64,000 nt of DNA from Agrocybe praecox (taxonomy: Eukaryota; Basidiomycota; Agaricomycetes; Agaricales; Agrocybaceae). The position numbers and the translations under genes are program-made. The notes under the pieces were generated by a model. That model was given only the letters and a program-made list of their open reading frames with translations, was not told where the DNA came from and searched no databases. Positions 36,541-47,005 of the stretch are shown piece after piece. Position 1 is the stretch's first letter. The number at the start of each line of letters is the position of its first letter. The stretch is taken from the NCBI GenBank assembly GCA_964017145.1, contig OZ024848.1, positions 2,368,501 to 2,432,500 of the forward strand. The letters run 5' to 3'.

Positions 36541-37442
36541 AAATGGCTGATAATGACGGTCTAACAAAGCAGCAACGATATTACCAGAGGTAAATTCAGG
36601 TCTAATATATGAGCTCTAATGGTCCTGACATACAAATATTTTTTTAATTCCAGAAACAAAGAAAAGTGTGATGCTCAACGCGCTGCTGCCAAACGCGCCA
36701 AACGTCTGAGGTAAGTAGTATATTTTAATTATTAGAGGCGTACAAGATGAGCTAACGTGGATGTTAGAGAGAACAACCAGCCATTGCAGTACGTTTCTCA
36801 AGTCTAGAACTCCAGCTTGTTTTACTCATTACAGTATCAAGCGAAGACAAATGCATACAGACAGACCTACCAGCCGATCCACTTGACGAATTAATGGATG
36901 TATACTGGTCCATTCCACATCGTCCGACGGCCGATGAAATGAAGGAGCTTCATGCCCTTATTGATTCGAAGAAGAGCATTCCATCTTCGTATCTTGTCAT
37001 GTCACCCGAGGAATGTCGTGCAATTGTTTCCCACACCTCATCACAATACGCAACAATCCTCAGTCTTCGTGAAGAGATACAAATATGGAGTGGGCATTGG
37101 GGAGGGATACACGCTTGGCCGGAAACATTCGAAGTGGTTTTTCGTCATGCATATAAACGTGGAGAAGATAAGGTCACCAGGTTTATTGAACGATTGCTGG
37201 TTCATGAACTTCGTGGCAAAGCCCTACTCCGCCAACTTCAGTTCATCGAAGGCACCCTTCCTAAGAGTAAAGCAGCTCTACACTCGCTTTGGGACTATCA
37301 GCAGGAGCAAGTGATTACGGTGGTCCAAGGAATTACAATCATCCAGACTAAACTTCCAGTACTGCGACGCATGTCCTTTGCCTCAGATCCTCATGGATCC
37401 TTAGAGATTAATAGGGACGATGTATTCAATATATACCAGTAG
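36541..37442 (+). CDS. Unknown protein of the large element (basic N-terminal helix)
   Basis: First exons: MADNDGLTKQQRYYQRNKEK, then CDAQRAAAKRAKRLR, then ENNQPLQ, with GTAAAT...TCCAG and GTAAGT...TTAG introns. The main exon (36894-37442) encodes ADPLDELMDVYWSIPHRPTA and continues helical to the stop. The RYYQRNKEKxDAQRAAAKRAKR pattern is typical of small mobile-element proteins in mushrooms and could bind DNA. The junction before the main exon could not be phased with certainty; its frame extends upstream to SSEDKCIQTDLPADP. No known catalytic motif is seen. Confidence 0.5.
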
Positions 37443-38037
37443 TAGAGGATTTATATATGTTGTTTAGTTCGAAAATTATCCGTACCCAACTTCCAGTACT
37501 CTGAAGTACTCTGATGCATAACCTTCAATGGCTCAGTTATTCGTAGTTATGTAGTTCGAGTTCAATAGACATTCAGTATTTGATATTTTTCAATGGTAAA
37601 AAATGTAGACATAGGCTCTATTGAGTCTAATTGAATCGAAACCACTTATTATACAGCATCTAACTCCCCAAATAAGCTGACTACTACCAGGAAAAGAGCT
37701 CATAGTTCGAGGAAGACCGAGACATGTGACTCAATATTGGACGCGACTTGAACACGACTTGGACGCGACTTGAGCGCAAGTTGGACGCGACTCGCACATG
37801 ACTCGGACACTTTGGACGCGACTTGAACATTACCTGGAAAATCTGGACGCGACTTGGACGCGACTTACCAGCCACATTATCTAAACAACGCTGAATGTAA
37901 CTTCGACAACTAAATGAAAACTTCAACGTTTCAACATTAATGCTTGTCACTTGTCTGAGTCTTTAAATGTAACCATAATTTTTTTCACATAGTCAACTTA
38001 TTCAAGATGATATCAATAAAAGGCGGTCAAATAAATA
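37443..38037. repeat. TGGACGCGACTTG minisatellite in spacer
   Basis: Between 37739 and 37866 the words GGACGCGACTTG, GAACACGACTTG and relatives recur some eight to nine times with 11-14 bp spacing, plus one inverted-looking GCAAGTTGGACGC. The rest of the spacer is AT-rich and empty. ACGCGACT also marks the blocks near 23300 and 23545. Confidence 0.75.
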
Positions 38038-39447
38038 TCATTCACTAGGTATGCCCAACCTCTCCGAATACATGTCTAATTTACGAGTCATATCTAACAT
38101 ACGTGCCTCCATCTCAGCCACTTTATCGTGCATCTTGGCGTTCTCCTCCTTCGACTCCTTGAGTTTTGCTCCCAGAAGAAGCGCGTTGGAACGACGAGAA
38201 GCAAGCAAGTCGCTCATGAGATCGTCATATTGGGTAACAATATCCTCCATCCTCTCAGAAGCTTCTCGGAAGAGGCGTGGAGAGGTGTAGTGTATCGTTG
38301 CGCCAACACCGCCTGTGTGTTGGGCTCCAACAAACAGCCAGCAACCGGTACTCGCAGCGAGGTCGTCACATCTCTCAACAAGTCGGTTCATGTTCTCCAA
38401 GAACCGCTTGCTGGCGAGAGGAGCTTCCTCAATGGGAGCGGGTCTAGCATGTTTGCGATAGATTTCTACAAAAATGAGGTTAGTATCTTTGCATATAGTA
38501 ATAGGTAGTAGCATTAGTACTCACTATGAGCGACCCCTCCTCGCATACACCCATGTACATGCCCGTGCTTTGGGTTACTCTTGGTCGCACGCACGTTCTT
38601 CGAGCTATTATTGGAGACCTGTCCGTCTGCAGCAGTGGAAGACGAAGGTTGTGGAGGTGTCCAGGGGTTGGAGGACGGAGTATCACCCTGTCAAGGGAAA
38701 TATCTATAATTAGATATCTATAATTAACATAGACTACACGACATTACTTACCTGATAGATTCCTGCGGGAGGACGGGATGGAGTCGTCGGGGCAGATGTA
38801 CCTGAAGAATGACTCGTAAATTAGATATTGATATTTATATAATATTTTATGTGGAACATACCTCCATCAGACATCGGCGGCAAGGGAGGAAAGGGAGGCA
38901 ACAACGGAAGCTCAGAATTAAACTGAGGGGTTCTATGACGGAAAAATACGTTGTCGGGAATAGGGACGGGGGGTTGGAATTGCGGGAGGGTAGGGATCGG
39001 CGTCAGTGCTAACGCGGGGTGCTCATTACTGGTCATAGACGATGTAATATTCTACTTGATGTGCTTAGCTCAAATCTCAAACATATCAGATAGCATATGA
39101 TAACATACCTCCATGATTCCTTGCTCGCGGAGAAACTCACGGCCTCCCTTTGTATGGACGCATTGTCTGCGTAATGGCTTTCCTGGACAGCGCTGGCACC
39201 TCCGACCACCAACAGACTTGGAGGGAGCATTTCTGACCTATATAGACTTAGATTATGTACAACATACAAATGTTAATGGCCTTACCTCTGCTTGTTGTGC
39301 CAAAAATTCTCGTCCGGAAGCGGTGTGAGCACATTGAGTCAGTAGAGGCTCATCTGGACATTGACGACAGTGTCTTCCAGGAGTGGCCTTGGAAGGAGAA
39401 GCTGGTAGTGGCCTGCTTCGGCGCGCCCGTGTGGTTGAAGCAGGCAT
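38038..39447 (-). CDS. Unknown protein of the large element (two CxxCP repeats, coiled-coil end)
   Basis: Start MPASTTRARRSRPLP at 39447 (an earlier ATG at 39480 is possible). Two tandem repeats open the protein: RHCRQCPDEPLLTQCAHTAS with GREFLAQQ, and RRCQRCPGKPLRRQCVHTKG with GREFLREQ. Each has C-x2-C-P-x9-C-x2-T/K, likely a small zinc site. A proline-rich stretch follows (TPIPTLPQFQPPVPIPDN). After a KSNPKHGHVHGCMRGGVAH segment, the C-terminal exon (38038-38465) is helical with a likely coiled coil (KLKESKEENAKMHDKVAEME) and ends SERLGIPSE. The paired repeats suggest internal duplication. No function is recognised. Confidence 0.55.
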
Positions 39448-39494
39448 GGGGAAAGAAAGAAAGCACATCGAGACTTGCATACTTGCTTTAAAAA

Positions 39495-39985
39495 TATTTT
39501 TAAGCTCTAGTATATTCGTACAAGGGACGCAGTTTTTACTCCTGCTTGTATGTGCGTACTAAGTAGTATGAGGGTGGCTCGCAACATAGCACACCTTGTG
39601 CGTAAATACTAGACTGTGAGCTAGTATCTACATACAACATGCGCTCTGCTGGGAGCCTTGTAGATAGATACTAGACTGTGATCTAGTATCTATCTACAAG
39701 GCTTGTGAGAGAGCGCACCTTGTGTATAGATACTAGACTGTGATCTAGTATCTATCTACAAGGCTCCCAGCAGAGCGCATGTTGTATGTAGATACTAGCT
39801 CACAGTCACCTAGTATTTATCTACAAGGCTCGTGATAGAGCATACCTTGTATGTAGATACTAGACTGTGATCTAGTATTTATCTACAACGCTCGCAACAG
39901 AGCACCCCTTGTATGTAGATACTAGACTGTGATCTAGTATCTATCTACAAAGCTCGCAACAGAGCCCACTTTATATGTATGATCT
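39495..39985. repeat. Second array of palindromic CTAGTA...TACAAGG units
   Basis: About seven units like those at 30880-31860, lying between the start of the leftward gene at 39447 and the 3' end of the transposase-like gene at 40033. The segment 39613-39806 is itself a palindrome: 61 bp at each end (ACTGTGAGCTAGTATCTACA onward) match exactly as inverted copies. Confidence 0.9.
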
Positions 39986-40032
39986 TACGCACTGATAAAT
40001 TTGAGAATCGTTATTTATTACATATAAAATAT

Positions 40033-43000
40033 CTATTGTCCATATTTTGTTAGTTCACGAATTCGTAACCTATTCCAAACTCCCAAAAACACTCTAGAGT
40101 ACATAATCGCCCTTTCCTGGCCCATATAACTGACCGATTTGCGTATCCTAGTGATTCCGCTATTGCCGCATTCTGCCGCGCTTGAGTTTAGTCGGAGGAG
40201 ACCAGGATCTGTCTCACAGTATGTGGTAAGGAATGATGACGGACAACATTTAGTATGATCCGGTGCGTGGAAAGCATCAATAACGAAGAGGGTATCTTGA
40301 AAGAATGCTGGTTCACGGAGCATGCAATATGGTTCGAGGGCGCACGCGAAATCATAGACAATGATCTCGGGTGCCTTCTTCCATCGTGTATATAACGCCG
40401 AGAAAACGTCATTGCGACCTTCCGCCACGGGAAGACAGTGAAATCCGTAACTGATGCTATGAGAACACCACGCCACCATGATTCCGCCTGTGAGCTTCTT
40501 TGGGCTATATTTAGAATAGAATTTTCGGCATCCCTCTTTGAGTTCCTTGCCGGTGTCTTTGGCGCTGTCTTCTTTTAATTCCGGATATAGGGGCCGGTGA
40601 CGGATTTGCGGCATTGCATAGAGACTACCGGTCTGTAAATTCTTGAATAAGTAGATGTAAGATATAAACTTGATATTATATCTTACCTTTTGCCAATTTC
40701 CTACTTCTTCGTCAATCCTCAGGTCTGGTGGATCGATACTATGGACTAAAAGTGTTTGCCGGACCGTTTCGCCGCGTAAATACAACCATTTACAAAGCCC
40801 AAGAGTATCTGAACGAAAATTACCAGAAGAAAGGTATTCATACTGGAGAACATTGTGCACTGCTGGTATGGAGACCAATTCCGAGGCATTCTTGGGACAG
40901 GGGTTGCGAATATAGCCCAGCAACTTTTGAAGCGCTGGGCGAGTCATCATCTGCATTGCCGACTCCTCGGCACTGATCTAAAGATAGATTTAGTATGACA
41001 GTAATGTTGAATGCATAACTAGAAACCGTACATACCTGAATAAAAAGTTTGACATAAACTGTTGGAGGTTCCTTCTTCTCAATCACAGCATCAACCCCGA
41101 AATACTTGTCAAATATCGAAGATAAGTCTGGGCTCAAAGTGCCCAGCTGATTTACCACATCGGGAATAAGCTTGAAACGCTCCATCAAAGCTTTCCGCTT
41201 TTGTAATAGAGCTGCCTTTCTGCGTGACAAATTACGAATTCGCACTTCATCTTCCTGAGAGGACCCAGACTCATTAGAAAATTCATCTTCGCTGAGTGGC
41301 TCGTTTGCTGGATTATCTTGCTCTGCACGGAAGTCGGTTTGATGTAACGATGGTCCTGTCAGAATTTTTCTGATGCTTTTGCGTAAGATTCCATCTGGGA
41401 TACATTGCAATCGTTTGACCCGAACAACGCGATCACGTATTGTAGAGGTAGGATGTATGGTCGTTGGTGGTCGCATCGAGTCCAGAACGTTTTTGCGATT
41501 AAACGCGAGGGAAACACCATCGAAAATTATAGCTGTTGGCTCTTCCTTGCATTTGGGACACAACATATCTCCATCGAGTTGGAGAAGGCGCGTATAAGAA
41601 AACCATGCCGCTCGAAAAATCTTCTCACTGCAAAATCCAAGACCTTGAGGATTATTTGTCTGGTATCTCCGAGAGACGACGGTTACCCAGGCTGAAAATG
41701 GTGTCTCGGAGGTAGTAAAAGTACTAGTATATTCGTCCAAGAGGTGATGCGATATGAGGATGCGATTGTTCCAGTTGAAAAGACCAATATCACGACAGTC
41801 TGGGCCAATACATCGAACCTTGCATACGGGACAGCGTTGAAGACCAATCACAGACTCCCAAGCCTCGTTGAAACCATAGATAATACAATTTCGTTGTTCC
41901 AAAGGATCAAAAGGATTGTACTTGATTCGATGATCGCCAGATCTGCAGGAGCAAGACGCTGAGTTCGGATCAAATGGAATGTTGGCCGGTGGTTCCTTCA
42001 ATGGGGTTATGTCAGGAGGAAGGGGATCGGATGCAATTCTGGCCCAGATAGGAGGAGGCAGGGGCAAATATGATACAGATTCATTGGTAATCTCACTGAC
42101 TTGTCGTCCTTGTGGCGCTATAAAAGTAAGAGAAATTTCAATAATTTTGAATAAATAGATTGAGTTAAATATCTACCTTGATAATCCAATTGTGAGCTTT
42201 CTACCAAGGGATCTCTAGCCTCAATATCTGCGTGAAGGTGCTGCTGAAGGGAGTGCCTTGCCGCCGTGATATGCGAACACGAGTTCACTTTTGGATCACG
42301 GGAGCAGATCCAAGAGCCTTGGCCCTCGTCATTTCCCGTATATTGGATAATTGCTCTATTCTTGATAGTTGGAAGATGAGGTGCGGGGACAGAGAATAAA
42401 TTGTTGTACATCCCGTCTTCTAAACATGCGACTCTTGTGACTAAAAATGGTTCGTTGTCGTTAACTAGAAGTAAATACATCAGTATTCCTTATACTGTAG
42501 GAATATACAAGGCAACTTACTGTCCACACCCCGATCAAGCGGGAATTTATCATCACCATAATCCTTGATAAAATCCACGTGGAAGCATGTTTCATGGTTT
42601 CGGTGATCAGGGCACATGCACACAAGTATAGATTCGTTCCCAATCGTCACGCGTTGCATATGGTACCAAAGATTCTGTGAAATAGTCATATGCTAATCGA
42701 AAATGTTGAATATGATTGAAACTTACTGTTATCACATTAGTTCGTCTATTCCAGCCATTTACAAGAAAAAGTCTCTGCGAAAGCTGATAGAATCCACACT
42801 CCTCGGCAAAGACCGCCTCAATGAAGTACTGATACGGTGTCGAATAAGTGTTCTCTATAAATAGATATATAAGCGCCGTTAGTCTCCAACCGATATCAGA
42901 AGAAATAAATTGATACCAATTTCTCCATATGGTTCTAAGAAGTCGTTGTCTTGGCCAACGGGTGTTTCTTCATGGGTCATTCGATTCTGTGGCGCGGGCT

Positions 43001-43202
43001 GTACCTCGCCGACTGCTTCAGTGCTGCGAGATGTATTCTGGTTTGTGCGTCTCCGTTTATTGGTCTTCGTGCGTTCCCTACGCCTAGGAGTAATAAGAGC
43101 CATAGTGTCAGCATTACTTGTATAGCTAGATTGCAGACTGATTTTTCGTGGAGGGGATGGTGGAGCACCAATAATACGAATGCGACGAGTGCTATCCGAC
43201 AT
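40033..43202 (-). CDS. CxC5/CxC6 cysteine-cluster protein, KDZ-type transposase-like
   Basis: Start MSDSTRRIRIIGAPPSPPRK at 43202; about nine exons, end LRIRELTKYGQ at 40033. After a basic N-terminus come NLWYHMQRVTIGNESILVCM and a C/H-rich region (WICSRDPKVNSCSHITAARH). Next is the CxC5-like block: CSCRSGDHR, CIIYGFNEAWESVIGLQRC, CPVCKVRCIGPDC, then PFSAWVTVVSRRY. The CxC6-like block is MLCPKCKEEPTAIIFDGVSL. The C-terminal half has GLCKWLYLRGETVRQTLLVH, GGIMVAWCSHSISYGFHCLP, IIVYDFACALEPYC and NSSAAECGNSGITRIRKSVS. Asp in IIFDG, Asp in VYDFAC and Glu in AAECG could form the transposase triad (inference from parallel motifs in KDZ transposases). No frame break was seen. Confidence 0.8.
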
Positions 43203-43354
43203 TTAGTAAGAATGGACCGGGGTGATGGGGACACTGGTATTAGAGCATTTTCAATATATTTATATGTCAAGATATTTCATAGATCTCAGATAAGGCACCT
43301 TAGGCGGGTAGATGAATCAATGTTTATTTCGTACAAAATAGGCCGACATCATAT

Positions 43355-44275
43355 CTAATTTTCCCATACACAGTAGTCATCCCAGTTAAATCTCCTTGTT
43401 TCGTCCCAAACCCATGGTCCTTCTACCTTGGCAATAAGTTCGTCGTAGAAGTCGGGAATATAACATAGCTCGTCCCCGTCCTCGATATATTCCTTTTTGT
43501 CATGAAGATGTCGGTGGAGATTGGAAAGGGAAGGCCCGCCCATGGCGCTAATGACGTCGTTATCGTCCGGTTCGCCAATGTGTTTCGCAACTGGGAGCCA
43601 TCTGTACCAAGTTTTGGCGTGGTAGAGGTCGTAGGTGAGCTCCCGGAAGCCAATGTAGCTCTGTAGGGCGTCATCCGACTGGCCACCGGGTCTAAGAATG
43701 ATGAAGGGTGCCATCTTTTCATCGCAGTAAATCGGTTGGAAAGGATGGAGCTGCTTGAAATGACCTGACGGCATCCACATTTCGATGGTGGTTTGGGTAT
43801 GGTCGAGATGATGAGTGAGCTCCGGGCAGTCATCATAGACTAGCTGGTGTCTAAAAATATCGACGGAGACAAGGATCGGCGCATGCAATTTAGGCTGTGT
43901 TGTGGAGGAATATATATATATAAATTTAAACAAAATAAACCAAAAATAAAAAATAACCCGACGCACCTTCCCACTGTAAATGTAAACAAACATCTTTCTG
44001 CGAATTTCCCTATGTTTGTCGTTATATTCCTGCCAAAAATCGTCGCGTGATAAATCTCGAATGCGCACGCCGAGACTGTCTCTGTACCAAGCATCTGGAC
44101 GCATGATTATATCCTTTCGCAAGTCGTCGGATTTGAGCGCATCAAGTTTGCGGGTCCCGATGGATTGTTCGCGATGCTCATATATCGTTGGGACAGTATG
44201 AATGATCGGGATGTCGGGAGTGGGAGGGCTGGGAGGGGGTTTACGATTCGTACGATAGGCAAGCCTGAGGTGCAT
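43355..44275 (-). CDS. Unknown protein of the large element
   Basis: Start MHLRLAYRTNRKPPPSPPTP at 44275. One in-frame intron of about 72 nt (GTGCGT...CACAG, near 43900-43970) is likely; retained, it would add an odd aromatic stretch. About 282 residues remain. Blocks: REQSIGTRKLDALKSDDLRK, RDLSRDDFWQEYNDKHREIR, DIFRHQLVYDDCPELTHHLD, FIILRPGGQSDDALQSYIGF and a Trp-rich end WVWDETRRFNWDDYCVWEN. It is acidic and aromatic at the C-terminus. No family is recognised. It is the rightmost gene and starts next to motif copies at 44370-44600. Confidence 0.55.
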   Translation of the reverse strand: MHLRLAYRTNRKPPPSPPTPDIPIIHTVPTIYEHREQSIGTRKLDALKSDDLRKDIIMRPDAWYRDSLGVRIRDLSRDDFWQEYNDKHREIRRKMFVYIYSGKVRRVIFYFWFILFKFIYIYSSTTQPKLHAPILVSVDIFRHQLVYDDCPELTHHLDHTQTTIEMWMPSGHFKQLHPFQPIYCDEKMAPFIILRPGGQSDDALQSYIGFRELTYDLYHAKTWYRWLPVAKHIGEPDDNDVISAMGGPSLSNLHRHLHDKKEYIEDGDELCYIPDFYDELIAKVEGPWVWDETRRFNWDDYCVWEN

Positions 44276-44369
44276 GATTGGTGGAGAGCGAGGGCGTTGA
44301 AAGTTGAAGGGACGCGAGCAAGAAACTGTCTAGACCTGGATGGGCTTGGTATATAAATACATCAATTTG

Positions 44370-44640
44370 CTGCTAGTATTTTTAAACGAGGTGTGTACGT
44401 AAGGTCGGTTGAGCGAGGCCGGTGAAGATTACCCCATTGGCCTGACCTTGTATGTATATACTAGAACAAACACCTAGTAACTGTGTACAGTACAATACGT
44501 ACACAGCATTGATTAGCCTTGTATAAGGATACTGTCTTGCATGCCTAGTACGTAGATACAAGGTATACAGCACTCGAAACAATCATGTATCGAAATACTA
44601 GGGCGGTTCCTAGTGCCTATATGCAGGGAATTAAAACCAT
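44370..44640. repeat. Right-hand motif copies of the large element
   Basis: Contains CTAGTATTTTTAAACGAGG, CCTTGTATGTATATACTAG, CTAGTAACTGTGTACAGT, CCTTGTATAAGGATACTG, CTAGTACGTAGATACAAGG and a last weak copy near 44600. After this the motif stops. Confidence 0.75.
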
Positions 44641-45297
44641 GATATGTTACTAGAGTACGTCTTATGAGCGTCTAGGATCTGTTAGTGTAAAAATATAGCC
44701 CTAAGAGGGCATTTTATTTAATATTGATCTCACATTACATACAATTTACAAATTTTATTAATTATACGCACCGGAAAATGTGCAAATACTACTACAGGTA
44801 GAATTGTAAACAGGTAATCGGAAGGAGCACGTGCCCTGTGGACGGATGGACGGTGCGCATTTGAGTGCAATGCACGCTGTGCACCACAGCTCAAGGTACG
44901 GTGTATTAAGTCTACATAGCTATATTGGCTTTATTCGCACAAGTGCAAGAACCCCGTTCAAATCGGTTGAAGCCGGATGCAGTCTATTGCTGACAAAGAT
45001 TTTTAGAATTCCGCTCAAGCGCCGCGTCATTATTTTTTAAGTCAGGAGGCGACTCCAAGAAAATAAGTATTGAAGCGTTAAGAATCCTTTCGAATCCAAC
45101 GGGAAAGGGAAAATATTTGCCAACCACTATTTCTTGAACAAACTCTTTGGTCCATTGCGTTTCTTTGATGATCTCTTCGGAAGGGGAGTCACAGAGGCTT
45201 CCCTTGGAATTCTGAGAATCTCTTTAATCTCGGGGACATATATAGGTTGAGAGCGTGAGGCAGAGTTGCGCCCATATATTATTCGCTCCCCTCTCTA
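44641..45297. other. Non-coding stretch
   Basis: Flank of the large element. Composition is AT-rich to mixed. No gene or repeat recognised. Confidence 0.4.
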
Positions 45298-45605
45298 GTA
45301 CTCGAGCGGCGGGATGGGTGAGCGGGGGCCCCTTCTAGTAGAACTCGAATTGGAAGAGTCGGAGCGTTGTCTCCTCTTCGGAGTCCTTACTACTACTGGT
45401 GAAGGGTGACTGCTGTCAAGTTCCAGAGGAGCGATATGTGTCCGGTATAAAGCTGTAGACGATTTCTCCAGATCGAGGTCCATTCTTCCATCGTGACGGT
45501 TGAATTCGTCATCCAACTCAACTGTAAGCTCTTTCGTTACCTGCAAGGCTTCCTGATCGCTATCATTACCTTCTTCCTTATAAATCCGCGCTAGAGGTAC
45601 TGCTT
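45298..45605 (-). CDS. 3' exon of an unknown gene
   Basis: The minus strand reads PLARIYKEEGNDSDQEALQV then TKELTVELDDEFNRHDGRMD, and ends in a Ser/Arg/Pro-rich tail (RTPKRRQRSDSSNSSSTRRG, PRSPIPPLEY) at about 45298. An acceptor CAG precedes it at about 45600, so it looks like a last exon. Upstream exons were not found. It could be a truncated gene. Confidence 0.35.
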
Positions 45606-45731
45606 TAGTTCAGTGTACAGTGGAAAAGACCATGAAGGCGGGTAGATGCAAAACATGTCTTTCATACCCTTTTTTGGTATGGTATTAGAAATACATAAGG
45701 CTTCTTAGATGTGCATTTAGTTCTCCTTGTT

Positions 45732-46050
45732 TCACGTATTAGTGGCACATGGATTATGGTGAATACATTTTAACACAAGTTCGGGGATAGACGAAAGGAT
45801 TTCCAAAGAGGCACACCACCAACTGACGCGAACGAAATTCGCACGATCCAACAGACTTAGCAAGTTCTTTTCAACCTTGTCTAATAATTTGCTACGGCTA
45901 CGATATCTAGAGCTACATATGTTCTGTGTTTCAGAAATAGATTCCACACCGAGAACCGTCGATCCCCATCCACGCGTCAAAGCGTAGACCAAAATACATA
46001 GGGCACGCCAAACGCCCGGTGAAGGTCGGATTGTTGATCTACCGAAGATA
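45732..46050 (-). pseudogene. Possible gene fragment of unknown origin
   Basis: The open frame reads RSTIRPSPGVWRALCILVYA then LTRGWGSTVLGVESISETQN and ends IHHNPCATNT at 45732. Coding character is moderate, no family is recognised, and no start or neighbouring exons could be joined. It may be a remnant. Confidence 0.25.
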
Positions 46051-46535
46051 ATCCGTACGCACTATTGATACTTCTGCGGCCCTGGGCTCAGGTAAATAAT
46101 TCATGATATCTTTACGTTTGATTTGGAATTTTTCTCGAGTTTGTTTAGAAATTTTGTCGCACCGCACCGTGCACATCCTTACCAGGCAATGTCTGAGAGT
46201 TTATGAGTACAGTATCTGAGCAGATACTATTATATTCCAATGATTTTTCTGTGATTTAGCTGTAACCATAATCTTGGGGTTAGCAGAAAACGAAGAGGGA
46301 GCCTGAACGATGAGAGACAGTCACGTGATTACCTATTAGCAAATTTATGGCCGCGGAAATCCCCGTGTGAATTTAAGCCGATCGGCAGAATATATACCCC
46401 CTGGCCCGATTGACCATGACCTGTAAGTATGTGGAATTTAATATAGGATGGCTACAGTATACACAATCGTAGTCCTTCAGTTCTTGTAGAGAAGCTGCAA
46501 ATATTCATACGAAAATTCGTCGCCTTTCCGCCTGG
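46051..46535. other. Non-coding stretch
   Basis: Spacer with a TCACGTGATTA word at 46320. Nothing else recognised. Confidence 0.4.
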
Positions 46536-47005
46536 TCATTTGTGTTGGGCATTTGATGGCTGCTCTTCGTCCCTCTCAGAGCCAAAGACTTCACGAAAGG
46601 ACTCAATGTTCGCATTGAGGTCATTTGAGGATCGCATCACACTTCTTGCGCTTAGTGATGCAAGAAGGGAATTGACATACAGCTTGCTAAGGCGAAAGTA
46701 GATGCCAATGTAAACAAACTTCTCAGGCCATATTGCGTACTGTGTGAGAAAATTAATATTCGTCAATAGAATAATAGTAAGCATACGGTATCCCAGAGCA
46801 AAAATATCAATAATTATTACAAAGGTAGATACGCACAGTTACAGAACAGGCAATGGTAGAGATGCTTAAATTTATTCAAAAGTCAGCGGCCGATATGGTT
46901 TCGAGTTTCGAATGATATACACACCTCGTTAAACTGGCCGTTATTAACACTAAATAATGTAAGCACCGTCAATATTGAATCGGTTCTATCAATATATGCG
47001 AAATT
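46536..47005 (-). pseudogene. Truncated DUF6534 membrane protein (3' exons only)
   Basis: The last exons of a DUF6534-type integral membrane protein are readable: DRTDSILTVLTLFSVNNGQ (the family's xTNxxINxLxxFSVNxG block), ISTIACSVT, and IWPEKFVYIGIYFRLSKLYV followed by NSLLASLSARSVMRSS (family hallmark YVNSLLAxLNxR). The tail ends EEQPSNAQHK at 46536. Upstream, where the first four to five helices should be (47005-48300), no matching exons are seen. This makes it a 5'-truncated copy of the family found complete at 51660 and 53644. Confidence 0.65.

Larger units (their letters stand above)
30240..44640. mobile_element. Large (about 14 kb) KDZ-related element-like unit with dispersed CTAGTA...TACAAGG motif
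   Basis: Six spliced genes, one a CxC5/CxC6 KDZ-associated transposase-like protein, are embedded in DNA whose larger spacers repeatedly carry CTAGTATCTACATACAAGG or close variants, in both orientations. The motif is absent from the rest of the window as far as I can see. Its first clear copies are near 30298 and its last near 44600. I found no convincing terminal inverted repeats or target duplication, so the limits are estimates. An old, nested or rearranged element is possible. Confidence 0.55.

Noticed and set aside
30200..44700. Terminal inverted repeats of the large element (shared GATCC and GACGCTCA words near 30240 and 44670)
   Set aside because: The match is short and broken by gaps, with no flanking duplication. 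Not enough to define ends.
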